Positions 1 through 12,314 of a stretch of 64,000 nucleotides of DNA are shown here, piece after piece. Position 1 is the stretch's first letter, and each line of letters begins with the position of its first letter. This DNA comes from Dillenia suffruticosa (taxonomy: Eukaryota > Streptophyta > Magnoliopsida > Dilleniales > Dilleniaceae): contig JAVTVX010000013.1 of assembly GCA_033439265.1 (NCBI GenBank), positions 23,766,000 through 23,829,999 of the forward strand, read 5' to 3'. The position numbers and the translations under genes are program-made. The notes under the pieces were generated by a model, which saw only the letters and a list, made by a program, of their open reading frames with translations, did no database searches and had not been told where the DNA came from.

Positions 1-4
1 ATAA

Positions 5-145
5 GGATTCAGAAAACATCGGATCCCCAATATTGGAGTGAATCATGTATTAGAGAACACTGTTCAGCTGGTCCAAGATACGTTCTCAGTCTTCCATTCC
101 CAAGTCGACCCTAAGTTCACTTTGCAGATTAAGAAATTCAAATGA
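5..145 (+). CDS. possible last exon of a gene entering from the left edge
   Basis: An open frame runs from the window edge to a TGA at 143-145 and reads like ordinary protein, ending in DPKFTLQIKKFK. A possible splice acceptor (ATTCAG) ends at position 12. The product is not recognised. It could be the C-terminal exon of a + strand gene that begins outside the window, or a chance open frame. A second protein-like + strand segment at 321-386 (ENILAARREVEEVERHLSW, then a stop) and an open frame at 645-857 follow but cannot be joined to it with confidence. Confidence 0.28.
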   Translation, partial: GFRKHRIPNIGVNHVLENTVQLVQDTFSVFHSQVDPKFTLQIKKFK

Positions 146-1378
146 TGCCATAATATATGGAAAAAATGTAGTGTATATTTATCAATCGAGTAAGAGAGGA
201 ATACATATTAATATTGATATGTTAAATGCACCAATGTTTTTAGATGAGTATAATGCCATACTCTACAGGATAACATTCAGACTCTTTCAAGTTTTTGTGC
301 CGAATGACTTCTAAAAAGAGAACAAGGAGAATATCTTGGCAGCAAGACGTGAGGTGGAAGAGGTAGAGAGACATTTGTCATGGTCAAGGTTTCTTTAATG
401 ACTCCATATGTATTCTGAGATTTGCCATCAGTAACAAAATCATAATAATACCGACTTGTTCAAAAGGTTGTGCTAAAGCTATAATCATCTTGCTAGAAGT
501 GTATGCCAAGTAAATGAACACAGACTATAGTTTAACGCGAGTAAGGACAAAGAATTAAATTGCAGAGAGGAGGAGCCGAAGATAAATGACATGCATAATG
601 GTAACAGTGAAGGTAATAATTTCTGCATAGTTTAGCGATCTCAAATGTTTGGTACCTCTAAATTTTCTCCATCAAACCATGTACAGAAACATATTTCTAT
701 TGCAGGTGACTGGTGCTTGAAAGACCATTTTGTTCAGTTTCCAACCACACCATCGAGGCATTGTCTATTGATGAAATTCAACAAGATCTGTAGTGTTAAT
801 CGGATAGTTTCAATCAAAGGAGAGTGGTTGTTGACAGACTACACAAAGAACCAATAATTTCCAAGTTGCATTGGACGGTTACAATCTGTTTGTTTTCTTG
901 TTCTTTTTCCCCCCTCTTTTTGCCCATTGCTTTTGTTTTTGCTGCCTGTTGTTGGTACTCCCATTGTTACTGCTATTGAAGCCATCATATGAAAAGCCTA
1001 GTAGTGCCCACCCATCAATAGCTTAATTTTATTTTTTGGTCCCACCCACTAGACAAAAAAAATTCAGGGCAACATGAGCAATATGAAAATTCCTATAAGC
1101 ATTTTCTCCTCTGGTATGTGACAAAACTACCCACTTTCTTTTTGAAAGAGGTAGCCTTTCTGCAAGTTGCATAGGAAAGCACTTTGGCTACTTTATTCTA
1201 AATTTTGAACAAAAACCATAAGTAAATCAAGACCACATACCCTACCCCAGGTCTCTTTCACACCTCAACTTTTAGGTCATTTGGCGCTCCCCTCTTTCTG
1301 TTAATTAATATTCTGATTCCTTTTCTTTTGAATCCCTTCAATAAATTAAAGCATAAAAAAAATTTACAATGTTACTAT

Positions 1379-1480
1379 TTTTTTTTTTTGTTTTAGTATA
1401 ACCAACTGGTATCTGAACTATACTCCAACTAATCTGATTCGTGCATTGTCGGACCTAATTTAGGGGGAGCTCTCCTAACG
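1379..1480 (-). mobile_element. SINE-like dispersed repeat, decayed copy
   Basis: This copy opens with a T-run and then the family core (GGTATCTGAAC, then CTAATCTGATTCG). Read on the - strand it ends in an A-run. It belongs to the repeat family seen at 6840, 9412, 12130, 18530, 27343, 28782, 29500, 35868, 36440, 60535 and 60799. Confidence 0.5.
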
Positions 1481-4400
1481 TAATTTATAATGTTACTATA
1501 GCACATAAAATGAATTATTATATGCACAAAATAGTGGAGCTAAGTCATATTGCTTTTGTCATGTTTCCCTGTAGGTCCACATAGATTTTTAAGGAGTCTC
1601 TTGTGGGTACTTTTGATACAAATCACATAAAAGGAATAAAAGGAGACAGAAAGGGTCATGTATTATAAACATTGTCTTAGTCATTAAACATTAAATACAT
1701 GCATGTTTTCTACACCATCAAACAAAAGTAAACCACATATATATTATGCTTGACGCAGTACTTATCAGCAAGAGTGCAGATAAAAATTACACCAGGATCT
1801 ACTGGACAAAAGTGGCTGCTGAAAGTACCTGAAACAATAATTGGATGGAGTCTGAAATCTTCTGTCTTTCCAGCAGTAAACATTATCTGCACTAGTTATT
1901 TGTTTCCCACCTAAAGTTTCAATAGTAGTTTTTAAGCACATATCTTGCTTCCTTCCTGCCAAATTATCCATTCCAACAAACAATTTTTCCTCAAATAGTC
2001 ACATGACCTTCTAATAACATTAGGGCTTCACAGTGAAAAAGATGGTTTTCTATTTACCTGAAAATGTTATGATGCATCACATGATTCAAATATCACAATT
2101 TTATGGTTGTACTTGCAGGCTATGCAACAGCTAATCCAAGAAGAGGTCTGCAAAAACTGTTTCTCGGTCTGCATACTTTGATTATCTTATCTTAGGTGTT
2201 TGTCTATCAAAAAACTTGTAGCACCTTTATTAACAGTGAAGCCCTGACAAAATATGATTGTGCTCACTGAAATTCAGACAACAGAAAAGAAGAGCTCCTA
2301 TTCTGTTAAGAAAAAAGTAAACAAATGTTAAAAGGAACTTGTCGAATGATTGACAACATGCTAACCTCTGCATTACCCAAGTACACTGCTGTTGAAATTT
2401 GTCAAGTGCATTAGTTAGTGGAGTTAGATATTTTGCAACACAAAGTAATGTCTTTGCATCTGGCCTTTGATAATTCACACAATGAATTCAGAAATGGTAG
2501 TACCTTCAAGAAATCTAAGCCTGGAGGAAAAAAAAAAGGAAAAATTGAATAGGAGAAAAGGAAATATGTTAAGTGCCGACAAAATAAGATATCAATCACA
2601 TCATTCAATTTTCTTATAATAGCATGAAGACAATCTTTCATATCATTCCACTAAAACTTAAAAAATCAGCCAAAGATTTGCGATACTAGACAATTATCTG
2701 GTTGACTTGCATCATTTCCTCCCCTAAACATAATATGAGAACTAAAGACTTTGAAGCTTAGCATGTCTAATTACATAGCAAAGGTGAAATCAGATGTTTC
2801 CATCTCAGCTGTTTGATTTATAGGTAGTCTGTGTCTCATTATTGCATTTGGCCAGACATGTATAGTGGAGGTTGTTGAACAATTTCATTCAACAATCAAT
2901 TGATTGTGGTTAAAGTAAATTATAAGAAATGGAAGCCTACTAATTGCTGAATATGTCAAACATCCTCAAAAGTCCAACTAATGTTTCAGGATGTCTTTTG
3001 GGTACTGAAATAAATGTGATCGGTATTGCAATTATAATGTTCAACACCAAAGAATAAGTGGTCATCTTTTCACTTTGGGGTCACCCATTAAACACCATGT
3101 CATGCCTAATGGGTTCAAAAAAAAAAAGGGAAAATATCAGAAGAATACAGAAGAAATTGCCAGATGCATAAATATCAAACTGGCATCGATGTTTCTTTTT
3201 TTGCTTTCTTTCTTTCTTTCTTTCTTTTTTTTTTCCTTAAATTTTTTTAAAGCATAAGATAGCATGAAAAATGGTCACAGATAGATTACCTGAGAAAAAC
3301 ATTAATATAGTTGTCTTGGATCTGGTGCCCCAAGAAAATGCTCCATAATCTCAGTCCAAGTCAGCAAATCTATAGGTTTCAGAACGACAAAAAAAAAAGA
3401 TATGATTTCTATAACAATAATCTTTGAGGAATATGAATGTTTCTAGGATTTTCACACCATCATTATCCCAACAAGTAGTACATATTACCATTCACTAATC
3501 ACATCATTCCACAAGCCCGGAATCAGTTTCCAATATCAGCCTCACAGCAATAAAAAGAATAGAAGTATATGAATGCAAAAGGGGATGTTATTTATCCAAC
3601 TGATTCAACTAGTGATAAAAGGTGATGGAAAATTTATGCATTAAACCATCAAGGACACTTAAAAGAAGCTATTAATAAGAAGTGCAAGCAATCAAGTAAT
3701 TCAATGTGCAGCTCGACCTCACTTTAGAGGTCTGAATTGGTAACCTGTTCTGGTTCAGCACCAGGAGGTGAAAAGGTAATTTGGTTGTATTAGTTAGCTC
3801 AAATCTGCAGCCTAAACTTACCAATATGTTCCTCCATGTCCTATCACAACCAAATCAGAGGAAGCTACAAAATATTTATGGTCCATTTCTTAAATCTAAA
3901 GACCGCGGTTTTATCGAAGTTTAGTGTCAAGAAGACCAGGGCTGTGATCCTCCACCATCGAGCTGATAGCAGGAATTTGTCTATCTTGAATAAAATTGCT
4001 GGGTCTAAAGTTGTTGCCTTTTGGTAGCAGAACTACCAGTAATACAACTATTGCCCATGTTTAATTCAGATTAGAGTATTGCCAATGTTACAGAAATTTA
4101 TTAAAAGATTATTTGTCCATGCTGCTATTTTATGCTCGATAGATATAGGTATGTACATCTATCATAACTATTTGTTTCTCAATTGCTTGATAGAATAATA
4201 GCAATCATGAGTAGCACTAAAATGGCCTTCGCTGCCATTTTAAATTTGCAGAAACCCAACTAGAGTTGCTGCTTGCCTCTCAGAATTCCATTATGTGTGC
4301 ATTTTGTATTATTTTCATCACCTGATTAATAAGGGATACAAGAGTATAAGTATGAGAAAAGCAGTACAGAAAGATACACATGAAGCTTGGGTTAAGCAAT

Positions 4401-4504
4401 AATTTTGGTGATAACAAATTAAATTTTGTAGATCCATTAATGATAGATCTGTCACAACACATTCAGAGTTGATATCAAGAACAGAGAAACACATAGGAAA
4501 AAGA

Positions 4505-4566
4505 AAAGGAACATAATCGAACCCCCTAACACAGAAAAGGAACATAATCGAACTCCCTAACACATA
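4505..4566. repeat. short direct repeat
   Basis: The stretch GAAAAGGAACATAATCGAAC followed by CCCTAACACA occurs twice back to back with one base changed, a simple local tandem duplication. Confidence 0.7.
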
Positions 4567-6421
4567 GAACGTCCAGGTTTCTTAACGTGTCCCCAGATTA
4601 CCAAGTGAAATGTCAAAGAAGCAAGTCCAAAGTAAGGACCAATCATATCGAGTGAAACAATAATCCAACCATTAAAAAATTAAAAAAATAAAAAATATGT
4701 GAAAAGTTCATTTTCAGCATCCTATCTATAGAACAATATTGGTATACAGGAAGGTGCAGCTAAACAAGTTTGAATGGCAAAGAATTCAGATACCTGTGGT
4801 GGCAGACAAGACCCAAAAGTATCACATGACAATTCTATGTAGAACCTAACATGCAAACTCTAGGTTAAAAACTTAGAATATGATGTGATGTGATACATTA
4901 GCAAAAAAAGAAAAAAGAAAAAGAAAAGAAATCAAATGGCAATTTACAACATAAACTTGTAGATATTTAGTTCCTTAAGACTTACTGGGCATACAACTTC
5001 TACTTCATATTTCATTAGCACAGACGGGGGAACTACCAATGCAGAGTTATAGGTGGTTAGATTCTGGAACTTACCGGACATACCACCCCTACTATATCAG
5101 CTGAAGCATCACTTTTCCTCTAGAATTTGCTCAGTTCAGATGCAATGAAGCTTCTCCCTTTTAGCCAGCAATTTTCAGCCCATACACGAGACACTGAAAA
5201 GGTAAAACTAGAATCAGCCAGGAATTGCGTTAACATACTAGAGCCATTGAGTATGATTAGCGCTTGCTGGATAATAAGTCAACATATAGATGCTCTTAAA
5301 AGTCATGTATAATTAACTGAGATATTCCAGAATTCAGCAACCCAACTTTAAACCACATTTTAGGTCCCTTTGAAGAGCTCCATTTGAAATGCAAAGCTTT
5401 CAAAATCTATAGACACGTGTAGATTTTTTAGAAGGTATCAAAAATATATAAAAGAAGGCACCAAAAGGGTACCTATCCTTACAACCTAATCATCATAATC
5501 GATAGCAAAGGAATCCACAATATTGGCCACATTACAATATTCAAGTAGGGACTGCAATGAAAACCAAGAGGGAGAATTTTAAACCAAATAATCCACAAAA
5601 CAGTGAGTCAAAATTCCTCACTGTTGCCCTTCCCTCAACCAAACCAAAGAAAAGGTAGAGGAACTAATCTAAGTAATTGCCTCAAAGTTGTACACACTCT
5701 GGACACCCTCCTGTCACATTTGAAGATAAAAACCATATTGGTGTAATTAATCTTCATAAACCAAATGTAGTACTTTGTCAAGCGCCTACTGTCATCTTTG
5801 CGTATTCTGGATAATATGTTAACCCCAAATACTAGGACCACCAGGGCGCTAGTTTAAGTGGGCCAGGCCACTACTTTCCGAAGATGGTATAGTTCTAGTT
5901 CGATTAAAAAACAAAAAGACTTCCATTATCAATACAATAGAAATGGTGAATTATGATCATTTGAAATTTTACTAATAATGGTCAAAATTTGTTTTGCATA
6001 CCATCCCAAATCGATATAATAAACCTTGTAACAAGGGCATGGAGGAGCGAAGTTTGACTTAAAAAGCTTTTTTTGAGGGGGAGGGGGGAATGTTATTAAC
6101 CAATACACTTGTGGCGTTTCACCAATTGAACCGCCAATTCAACGAAGAAAAGGTTGTAAAACGGTAGCAGAACGAAACATGCCAAGCAAAGTGGTCTTTA
6201 ATCAAGATCTCAGGAAACACAATCTTACAAACATAAAGACAGCGGATAGAGAGAGAATTTTGGGACTGACTCGATTTTGAAGAAGCTCCAAAACTCACCG
6301 AAGATGTAAACACCGACAACACAAGAAAACTGACTTAGAGAGAGAGATTACCTTCAAGATGAGAACAGCGACATTGGCGGTGATCTTCTACTCCTTTTCT
6401 GGATTGGCTTCGATTCCAAAA

Positions 6422-6446
6422 TCTCTCTCTCTCTCTCTCTCTCTCC
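6422..6446. repeat. (CT)n microsatellite in a - strand leader
   Basis: About 12 CT units lie about 70 bases inside the putative - strand leader exon that ends at 6353. CT/GA tracts of this kind are common in plant 5' leaders and core promoters, and this one supports transcription starting near 6.5 kb on the - strand. Confidence 0.85.
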
Positions 6447-6839
6447 CCGCAAGAAAAATGGCAGGTTTCCGATCAGGATTCTTCACCCTCACCCACAACC
6501 GAGGGATTCTCAGATCACTCTTCTTCATCTTCTTTGGATAAGAAAGACGATCTGTACTGAGGGTTCAAGTCACATACCTCTGATTTCCAATTCTCTCTCC
6601 CCTCTCTCAATTCTCTCTCTCGCCCGATTTCCCCAAATTTTATTAAAATCTCTCTCTCATATCTTCAAAAGTCCCTCTCATGGCATTTCAATTAATTTGC
6701 TCTTTTTTCTTCAAGTTGTGTTTGTGGAAGAAAAATGAGAAAAGAAGGTTACAATCAAGAAAATCAGAAGCAGAAGAAACACCGACGGAGAAATTATTGT
6801 CGACGGGCCTCTCTCGCCCCCGGCGATCGATGAATGTTC

Positions 6840-7035
6840 TTTTATTTTTTTTTTTTAATTTTTTTTTTTACGGGATTAAATTTTTTAATTTTCACGATAT
6901 CCGACTTTTATCTTATTAATCCGATTTAAGAGATTCATTTTAAAGTTTGACTCTTTTAAATTTTTTTTATTATTTTTAAAACTTTAATTTGAGATTTTTG
7001 GTTAAAGAAGAAAATATCGGATAGTTTAAAGCTAT
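6840..7035 (-). mobile_element. SINE-like dispersed repeat, near full copy
   Basis: After a T-rich start at 6841-6869 the copy carries GATATCCGAC, TTATTAATCCGATTTAAGAG, a TTTGACTCTTTTAAA block and TTTAATTTGAGATTTTTGG. These are the same blocks, in the same order, as the copies at 27343 and 28782. The element reads on the - strand with its A-tail at the low coordinate. Confidence 0.6.
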
Positions 7036-9411
7036 CAATTTTTTTTTAATTATATAAGAATTTAAATTTAGAATTATTATACCGTAAAATGTCTGGTTTG
7101 GGTTTGTACCACCACCTCGACGCATGTACAGGCGACCGATGAATGTACAGACCGACCTCGTGGGTCTTGTGACTTTGGAAGTAATTTAATTCGGTAGCAC
7201 AGCCCAACTTCCAACAGGGCCAAGCTGACGAGGCCCATTATGTCCAACCTCGGTTGGGTAGGCCCACTGTGAAATGAGCTTTATGCCGTACCATTTTATT
7301 GTCCCTAACTTGATGCCTCGACTAATATGAAATAATCTGCTATCAAGGTTATTTTTGGAGGATCTCTCGATATGATTTTTTATATTTTCATACCAAGTCA
7401 AATCTGAGTATGATTAAAGGATTTTAATGTCCTTTCTTTCTATTGAGCCAATCAAATGTTAGTGCCATATCTTGTAATAATGAGATGAACTAATTTGTAT
7501 TTTTTTTCTTGATATCCGATAATTACATTAACGGAGTAAATCTGATCCAAGTTGGATTAAATTTTAAAAAAATAAAATTATCTTAACATATGTTTTAGAT
7601 TCGAATGTAAAATCTTGATCGATAGAAATCAATATTTAGCTAATAGATCAACGGGTGTAACTGTCGACTTTATCTTCTTGGGTCGACATATAGCATTTGG
7701 GCGAGTTGACCTAAATTCAACTATGCTTTACATTATGTTCAAATTAAGTATAGGATCACTCTCTTTATAATTCCTACCATATCACAGTTGATATAATAAT
7801 AACAATAATAGTGATTGATTTGGTAGATAAAAGTGAGATATCAAACATAGACTAGCCCAACTACTTTTCAAACTATTATTTAAAAAACAATGAAGTCAAA
7901 GATTGTGTCCGTAACTCTTGATGCATTGCACCTCAAAAGAAAAACCAATTAAAAAAAAGGGAATTTAAGTAAAAAAAAAAAAAAAAAAAAAAACATTTGA
8001 TATCATTATCAGCCATTTCCACTGATTTCGCAAATGGCATAATTTTCCAAGCCATTCAAGCTAGCGGTCTATTTCAATTTGTTTGACAGACAAATCCTAC
8101 AAAATTGACCGGTCTAGATAAAACGACAATCGCTTAACTGTTAATTCACAGGAAACGAATTTAGCGTTTTTGTGCGCAACTGTCGGTACATGCATTTTGT
8201 GTGTCTGACTAGCATCACAAATAGGGATTAAGAAAGATAATAACAATAAAAAAAATATATAATAAAAATAGGGTTACATTAATTATTGGTGCTTGCTCCC
8301 ATAATAGTTTGCAAGCAGGAGCAAATAATAAATATGTGATCTCAGTGATTCATAAGATCATATATAAAAGTGGTATTGATTATACCAAATCCAGCAACAA
8401 AAGAAGGTAATGCCTAACACACCCAACGGTTCATTACTATTTTGAACAAACCCCAGCAACAGACAAGCTAACTGGTATGAACCTCTCCATGGACCCAACA
8501 CCAACATGCTAGGATCACCACGTTGCTTTTCTTCTTGAGTGAAGAGTTTCAAAAAGAATTACGTTTGTCAATTTCATGAAATGAGAAGCTAGACGCATGA
8601 TATATAAAAGAGTGAACAGAATTGGGTAATCACCCTGATTCATTTATCATGCATAATACTATTTTATTGATTCGGAAAGGGTTGATGATTGAAATACGTT
8701 ATATATTTCATGGGGATAATAAGTATATAAATTTTTGATTAATTTAATCTGAAATCGCAAAGTTAGCATTTTTATGTTAGAGTACCTTCCTTTGAATCTT
8801 TTATCTCTGATTAAAAAGGTTATATGTATTGTTAAATTTGGTATTCCCATATCTTGTATAGTCAAATTAAAAAATAAAAATGAATGACCATCTTTGTATT
8901 GGTGGGCTAGCCGTAGGCAAGTTCACTTACTACTCTCCTATGCTAATTAATTAGCAGCACAATCAATTTGACTAACTTATATTCCGTACGACCCACAAAG
9001 GCCAAGTGGGAGAAGTCCTTCTCATTTTTGTTCCTATGTACAATAAAAGAAAGAGATAAAGCCAAAACAAAAAAAGAATTATCCAAAATGACGTGTGCTA
9101 ACCACAAGGAAAAAAAAAAGGAAAAAAGACATGTCAAATAATTTCTCCTCTGCCAACAAATCTAAATCATAAAGACTTGATATCTAGCTATAAATGTAGG
9201 CCGTTTTCTATTGTCCTTTTTTTTTTTCCTTGTTAATGTTTTATATGCTCCATTCATATATATTTTTCTAAATGCTCATTGCTTTTAATTAAATCATAAA
9301 ATAATTGGAACTGAAATTGGAGTTAGGCCGGACGAGGTACGGACATGAGCCACATGTACCTACACTGGTTAGGACAAACGAACTAGTGTGTTGAAGGGCC
9401 AAAGATGTTTC

Positions 9412-9590
9412 ATTTTTTTTTTTATATCGTGACTAAGTCATCATCTCAGTATCTGTAATTTTAACTCAATTAATTTAGATCAACTGTTTGTAGAATCCAA
9501 TTGAGGGGGCAGGTTTCCTAACGTTGATTTTTTAATTTTTATAAAAAATTAAACTTCCGATCATAGTTAAGAGACGTTAATTCTCAAACT
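9412..9590 (-). mobile_element. SINE-like dispersed repeat, diverged copy
   Basis: A T-run at 9412-9424 is followed by CAGTATCTG, a CAATTAATTTAGATCAA block and GAGGGGGCAGGTTTCCTAACG, which align in order with the family core. It is more diverged than the copy at 27343. Confidence 0.45.
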
Positions 9591-9924
9591 AACTGAGTCA
9601 TCAGATGTCGGTGAAGATGTTCTATTTTTGAGAAACAAAAAAAATGGCCAGAGTGTAGCTGGTTATGCATATGCGCCAGACTTGAATTGCAAGGATGGGC
9701 AGTGGGTGTTCCTCTTTGAGCTTTGCGTGGTGCATGGGGCCTGTGTCCTGTCAGGTACCACTTTGTGGGAGAGAAATCAATGACCCAAAAATGATTGGGA
9801 GACGTGGCCAATTGTCTAGCCAAAGAGTCTTTAAATTATACCATCATTTTTTCAGTTGATCTTTCAAATGTGCTTGTTGGGTTGCCTTCACTTAATCCAT
9901 AAAGGTCAATTGAACCTCATTATT

Positions 9925-9948
9925 GAGAGAGAGAGAGAGAGAGAGAGA
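9925..9948. repeat. (GA)n microsatellite
   Basis: Twelve GA units with no gene recognised on either side. Confidence 0.9.
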
Positions 9949-10131
9949 TGCATTTGTTTGTGCCAACTTGTTGGCCACCTCCATCCAAAGTGGTTTTGAA
10001 GCCATTGAACCCAAACTGTGGAAGCACTTGCATACAGGGACCCCAATAACAGCTTATACCAAGAATTAATAAAACATTGAAAAAGGAGTTGGGTTACGTT
10101 CAACCGGAGCGACGTCCAACATCAATGGGCC

Positions 10132-10213
10132 AACATTAGAGTTGTCAAGGCCAACTTTTCGACAAAATTATTATTATTATTATTATTAGAGTTGTCAAGG
10201 CCAACTTTTCGCC
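10132..10213. repeat. direct repeat flanking a TTA array
   Basis: TTAGAGTTGTCAAGGCCAAC plus TTTTCG occurs twice, at about 10135-10160 and 10186-10211. A (TTA)n microsatellite separates the copies. This looks like a slippage or repair-mediated duplication rather than a target-site duplication, because no insertion lies between the copies apart from the array. Confidence 0.75.
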
Positions 10214-12129
10214 AATATTTCGTCATAAGAACTTCATATTCTTTGCCATTATTAAACAAACAATAATATTGCTATGTTGGAATTAGATTAAAAGTAAGTT
10301 TGTTTATTTTAGTTGAACTTTCTAATTTACTTTCTTTAGAAATAATATATATATATCTATTCTTTTTTATTCGTAAGTACGAAAGCAAATCATAAAATTC
10401 AATTAGACACTAACATTTGAGATAACCAAATGATTCTAAAATTTAATTCAAAAATTATTTTCGAATATTATTTCAAGAAAATTATATGAAAATTTACAAA
10501 CTCTTCTAGAATTTATTTTGAACTATAATTTCTCTCTTTTTTTTTTAGTAGGACCGAGCTTATAAAAACTATAGAAGCGTAGATATCTTATTTCTTACCA
10601 TGATTTTAATAGTTCAAATATCTTGTTCTTTCTTTAATATCAAAAAAAAAAAAAAAAAAAATCAAAGGGTTTACTTAGTTAAACTGGGCTGTCGCTAACC
10701 ATATTGCTAATGGAGGACAAGTACCAAAGAAATCATCAATGTCCAATCACTTACTTTCAAAATTAGATAACACATTTTTTTTGATCCATCGGTATTTAAA
10801 ATTATAGTCTAATTAATCTAATACGAACTATTATCAAATCTTTTATAAGAAAAAAATTTCTCTAAATATAATTTTTTTTTTTTTAAGATTTAAAACTGAG
10901 TATTTTTTTATATCATATCTTGGACATCGTTCAGTAATTAGGGTTTCGTCCCGACTAATATTAATTGACCACTGTAGTGACTCATTTCGGAAGACGGATC
11001 TCCGAACGGGAAACGCTCCATACACATGAGGGTCCGATACTTCAGGAGTCGAATCTCGATCATGTTTAAAAGTACTCAATTTCATATTCAGTTGAACCAA
11101 TCCACCATTGATATTCAAAATTGAGTATCAATTAAAAGCTCTAATATTTTTTTTTAAAACAACTGTCGATTGATGAATATCACCGTGTTTAGAACGCGTG
11201 AGAGCACATAAATGAAAGGCGACATTTCCATTATTTTTCGACATAAATCAAAGTCATTGACTACTTTATCATCTACCTCTGTTTCCACTCTTCAGTGAGC
11301 TAATGGAAATTAGGCACGACCACATGACTTTACTGCAACATATATCTTGATTGATAAGGCTAATCATGTCATAGAATCTTACATAACAAACCTAGCAAAT
11401 TTGAACTCCGAGTTGGATGGATTTTATTAATATAATTTTATTTTAGCATAACAAATCATCTCCTTAAAATTATCTCTATCTACGCAAAAATTTAAAATTA
11501 ATTTTAATTTTTAATATAAAAATTATAAATATAATAATAATTTTTATAATAAAATTTGTCTTTTAAGCATTTCTTATAAAAAAACCTTTATTTTAATAAA
11601 AAAATCATACATAAAATAAAATAAAATAAGAAAAATATTAATCTATCAGCGATCGAATGTAAAAACATTGAGGATTGAGGTTGTGTAGGTCGACAATAAG
11701 TAGCAAAGATTGGTTTGAGAGTTTGGTTTTATTTAATCAATTCGAAAGAAGGTTTATTCTATTTGTTCTTATTTTCTTTAAGTGTATATAAATTCATTTC
11801 ATTTGTATTTGTATTGGTTTAAGTGTTATCAATGGTGTGAATTTGAAATAAATATGGGATAAAAGAGTGGGAGTACAGGTGGGGTGGTCATAGTGGCCCT
11901 GGCCGGCCTAAGCTCGTGTGCGAACTAAACAGGCTAATGGGTAATCAACCGGATAATGGTGCTTTAGATGCATGAACGAGGACACGACACATCTTGTCCT
12001 ATTTCATCATCCAAGTCGCTTTCGAAACCCCACATTTGTGTACCTCCTCTCATCTCTTACCAAATATGACTAAAACAATTTCCCTCTCAATGCTACTCAT
12101 CTTTTATGCTATATTTAAATCCTAATTCT

Positions 12130-12314
12130 TAACAAAATTCTTTTAAATTAAATGATCAGAGACTCTATCTCTTAATTAAAAATTTTAAATTTAAATCATG
12201 AAAATAACAAAAAAAAGATTTAGAAAAACTAACTCCTAAAATGGACCGCACAATATTCAAATCGGATTAATCGGGTAAAACCCAAATACCGATAATGAAA
12301 ACAAAAAAAAAATC
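12130..12314 (+). mobile_element. SINE-like dispersed repeat, + orientation with A-tail
   Basis: Blocks of the family appear in + orientation: ATGATCAGAGACTCTATCTC, then TCCTAAAATGGACCGCACAA, CAAATCGGATTAATCGGGTA, AACCCAAATACCGATAATG and a terminal A-run at 12300-12312. It is one of the clearest copies of the 3' half. Confidence 0.6.

Larger units (their letters stand above)
1790..6528 (-). other. unresolved - strand transcribed-looking region
   Basis: A GA-rich leader on the - strand (6545-6353) ends in a clean splice donor (GAAG then GTAATC at 6352/6351). Further down the same strand are short exon-like open segments with plausible splice borders: 3375-3310 (reads LLTWTEIMEHFLGAPD, then hits a stop), 2640-2560 (KDCLHAIIRKLNDVID), 2478-2370 (DAKTLLCVAKYLTPLTNALD) and 1985-1840 (GMDNLAGRKQDMCLKTTIET). 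Their frames could not be joined into one protein and no family is recognised. This may be a rapidly evolving gene, a pseudogene or a spliced noncoding RNA. The first leader ATG (6528) opens only a 58-codon frame through the GA repeat and looks like a uORF. Confidence 0.3.
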
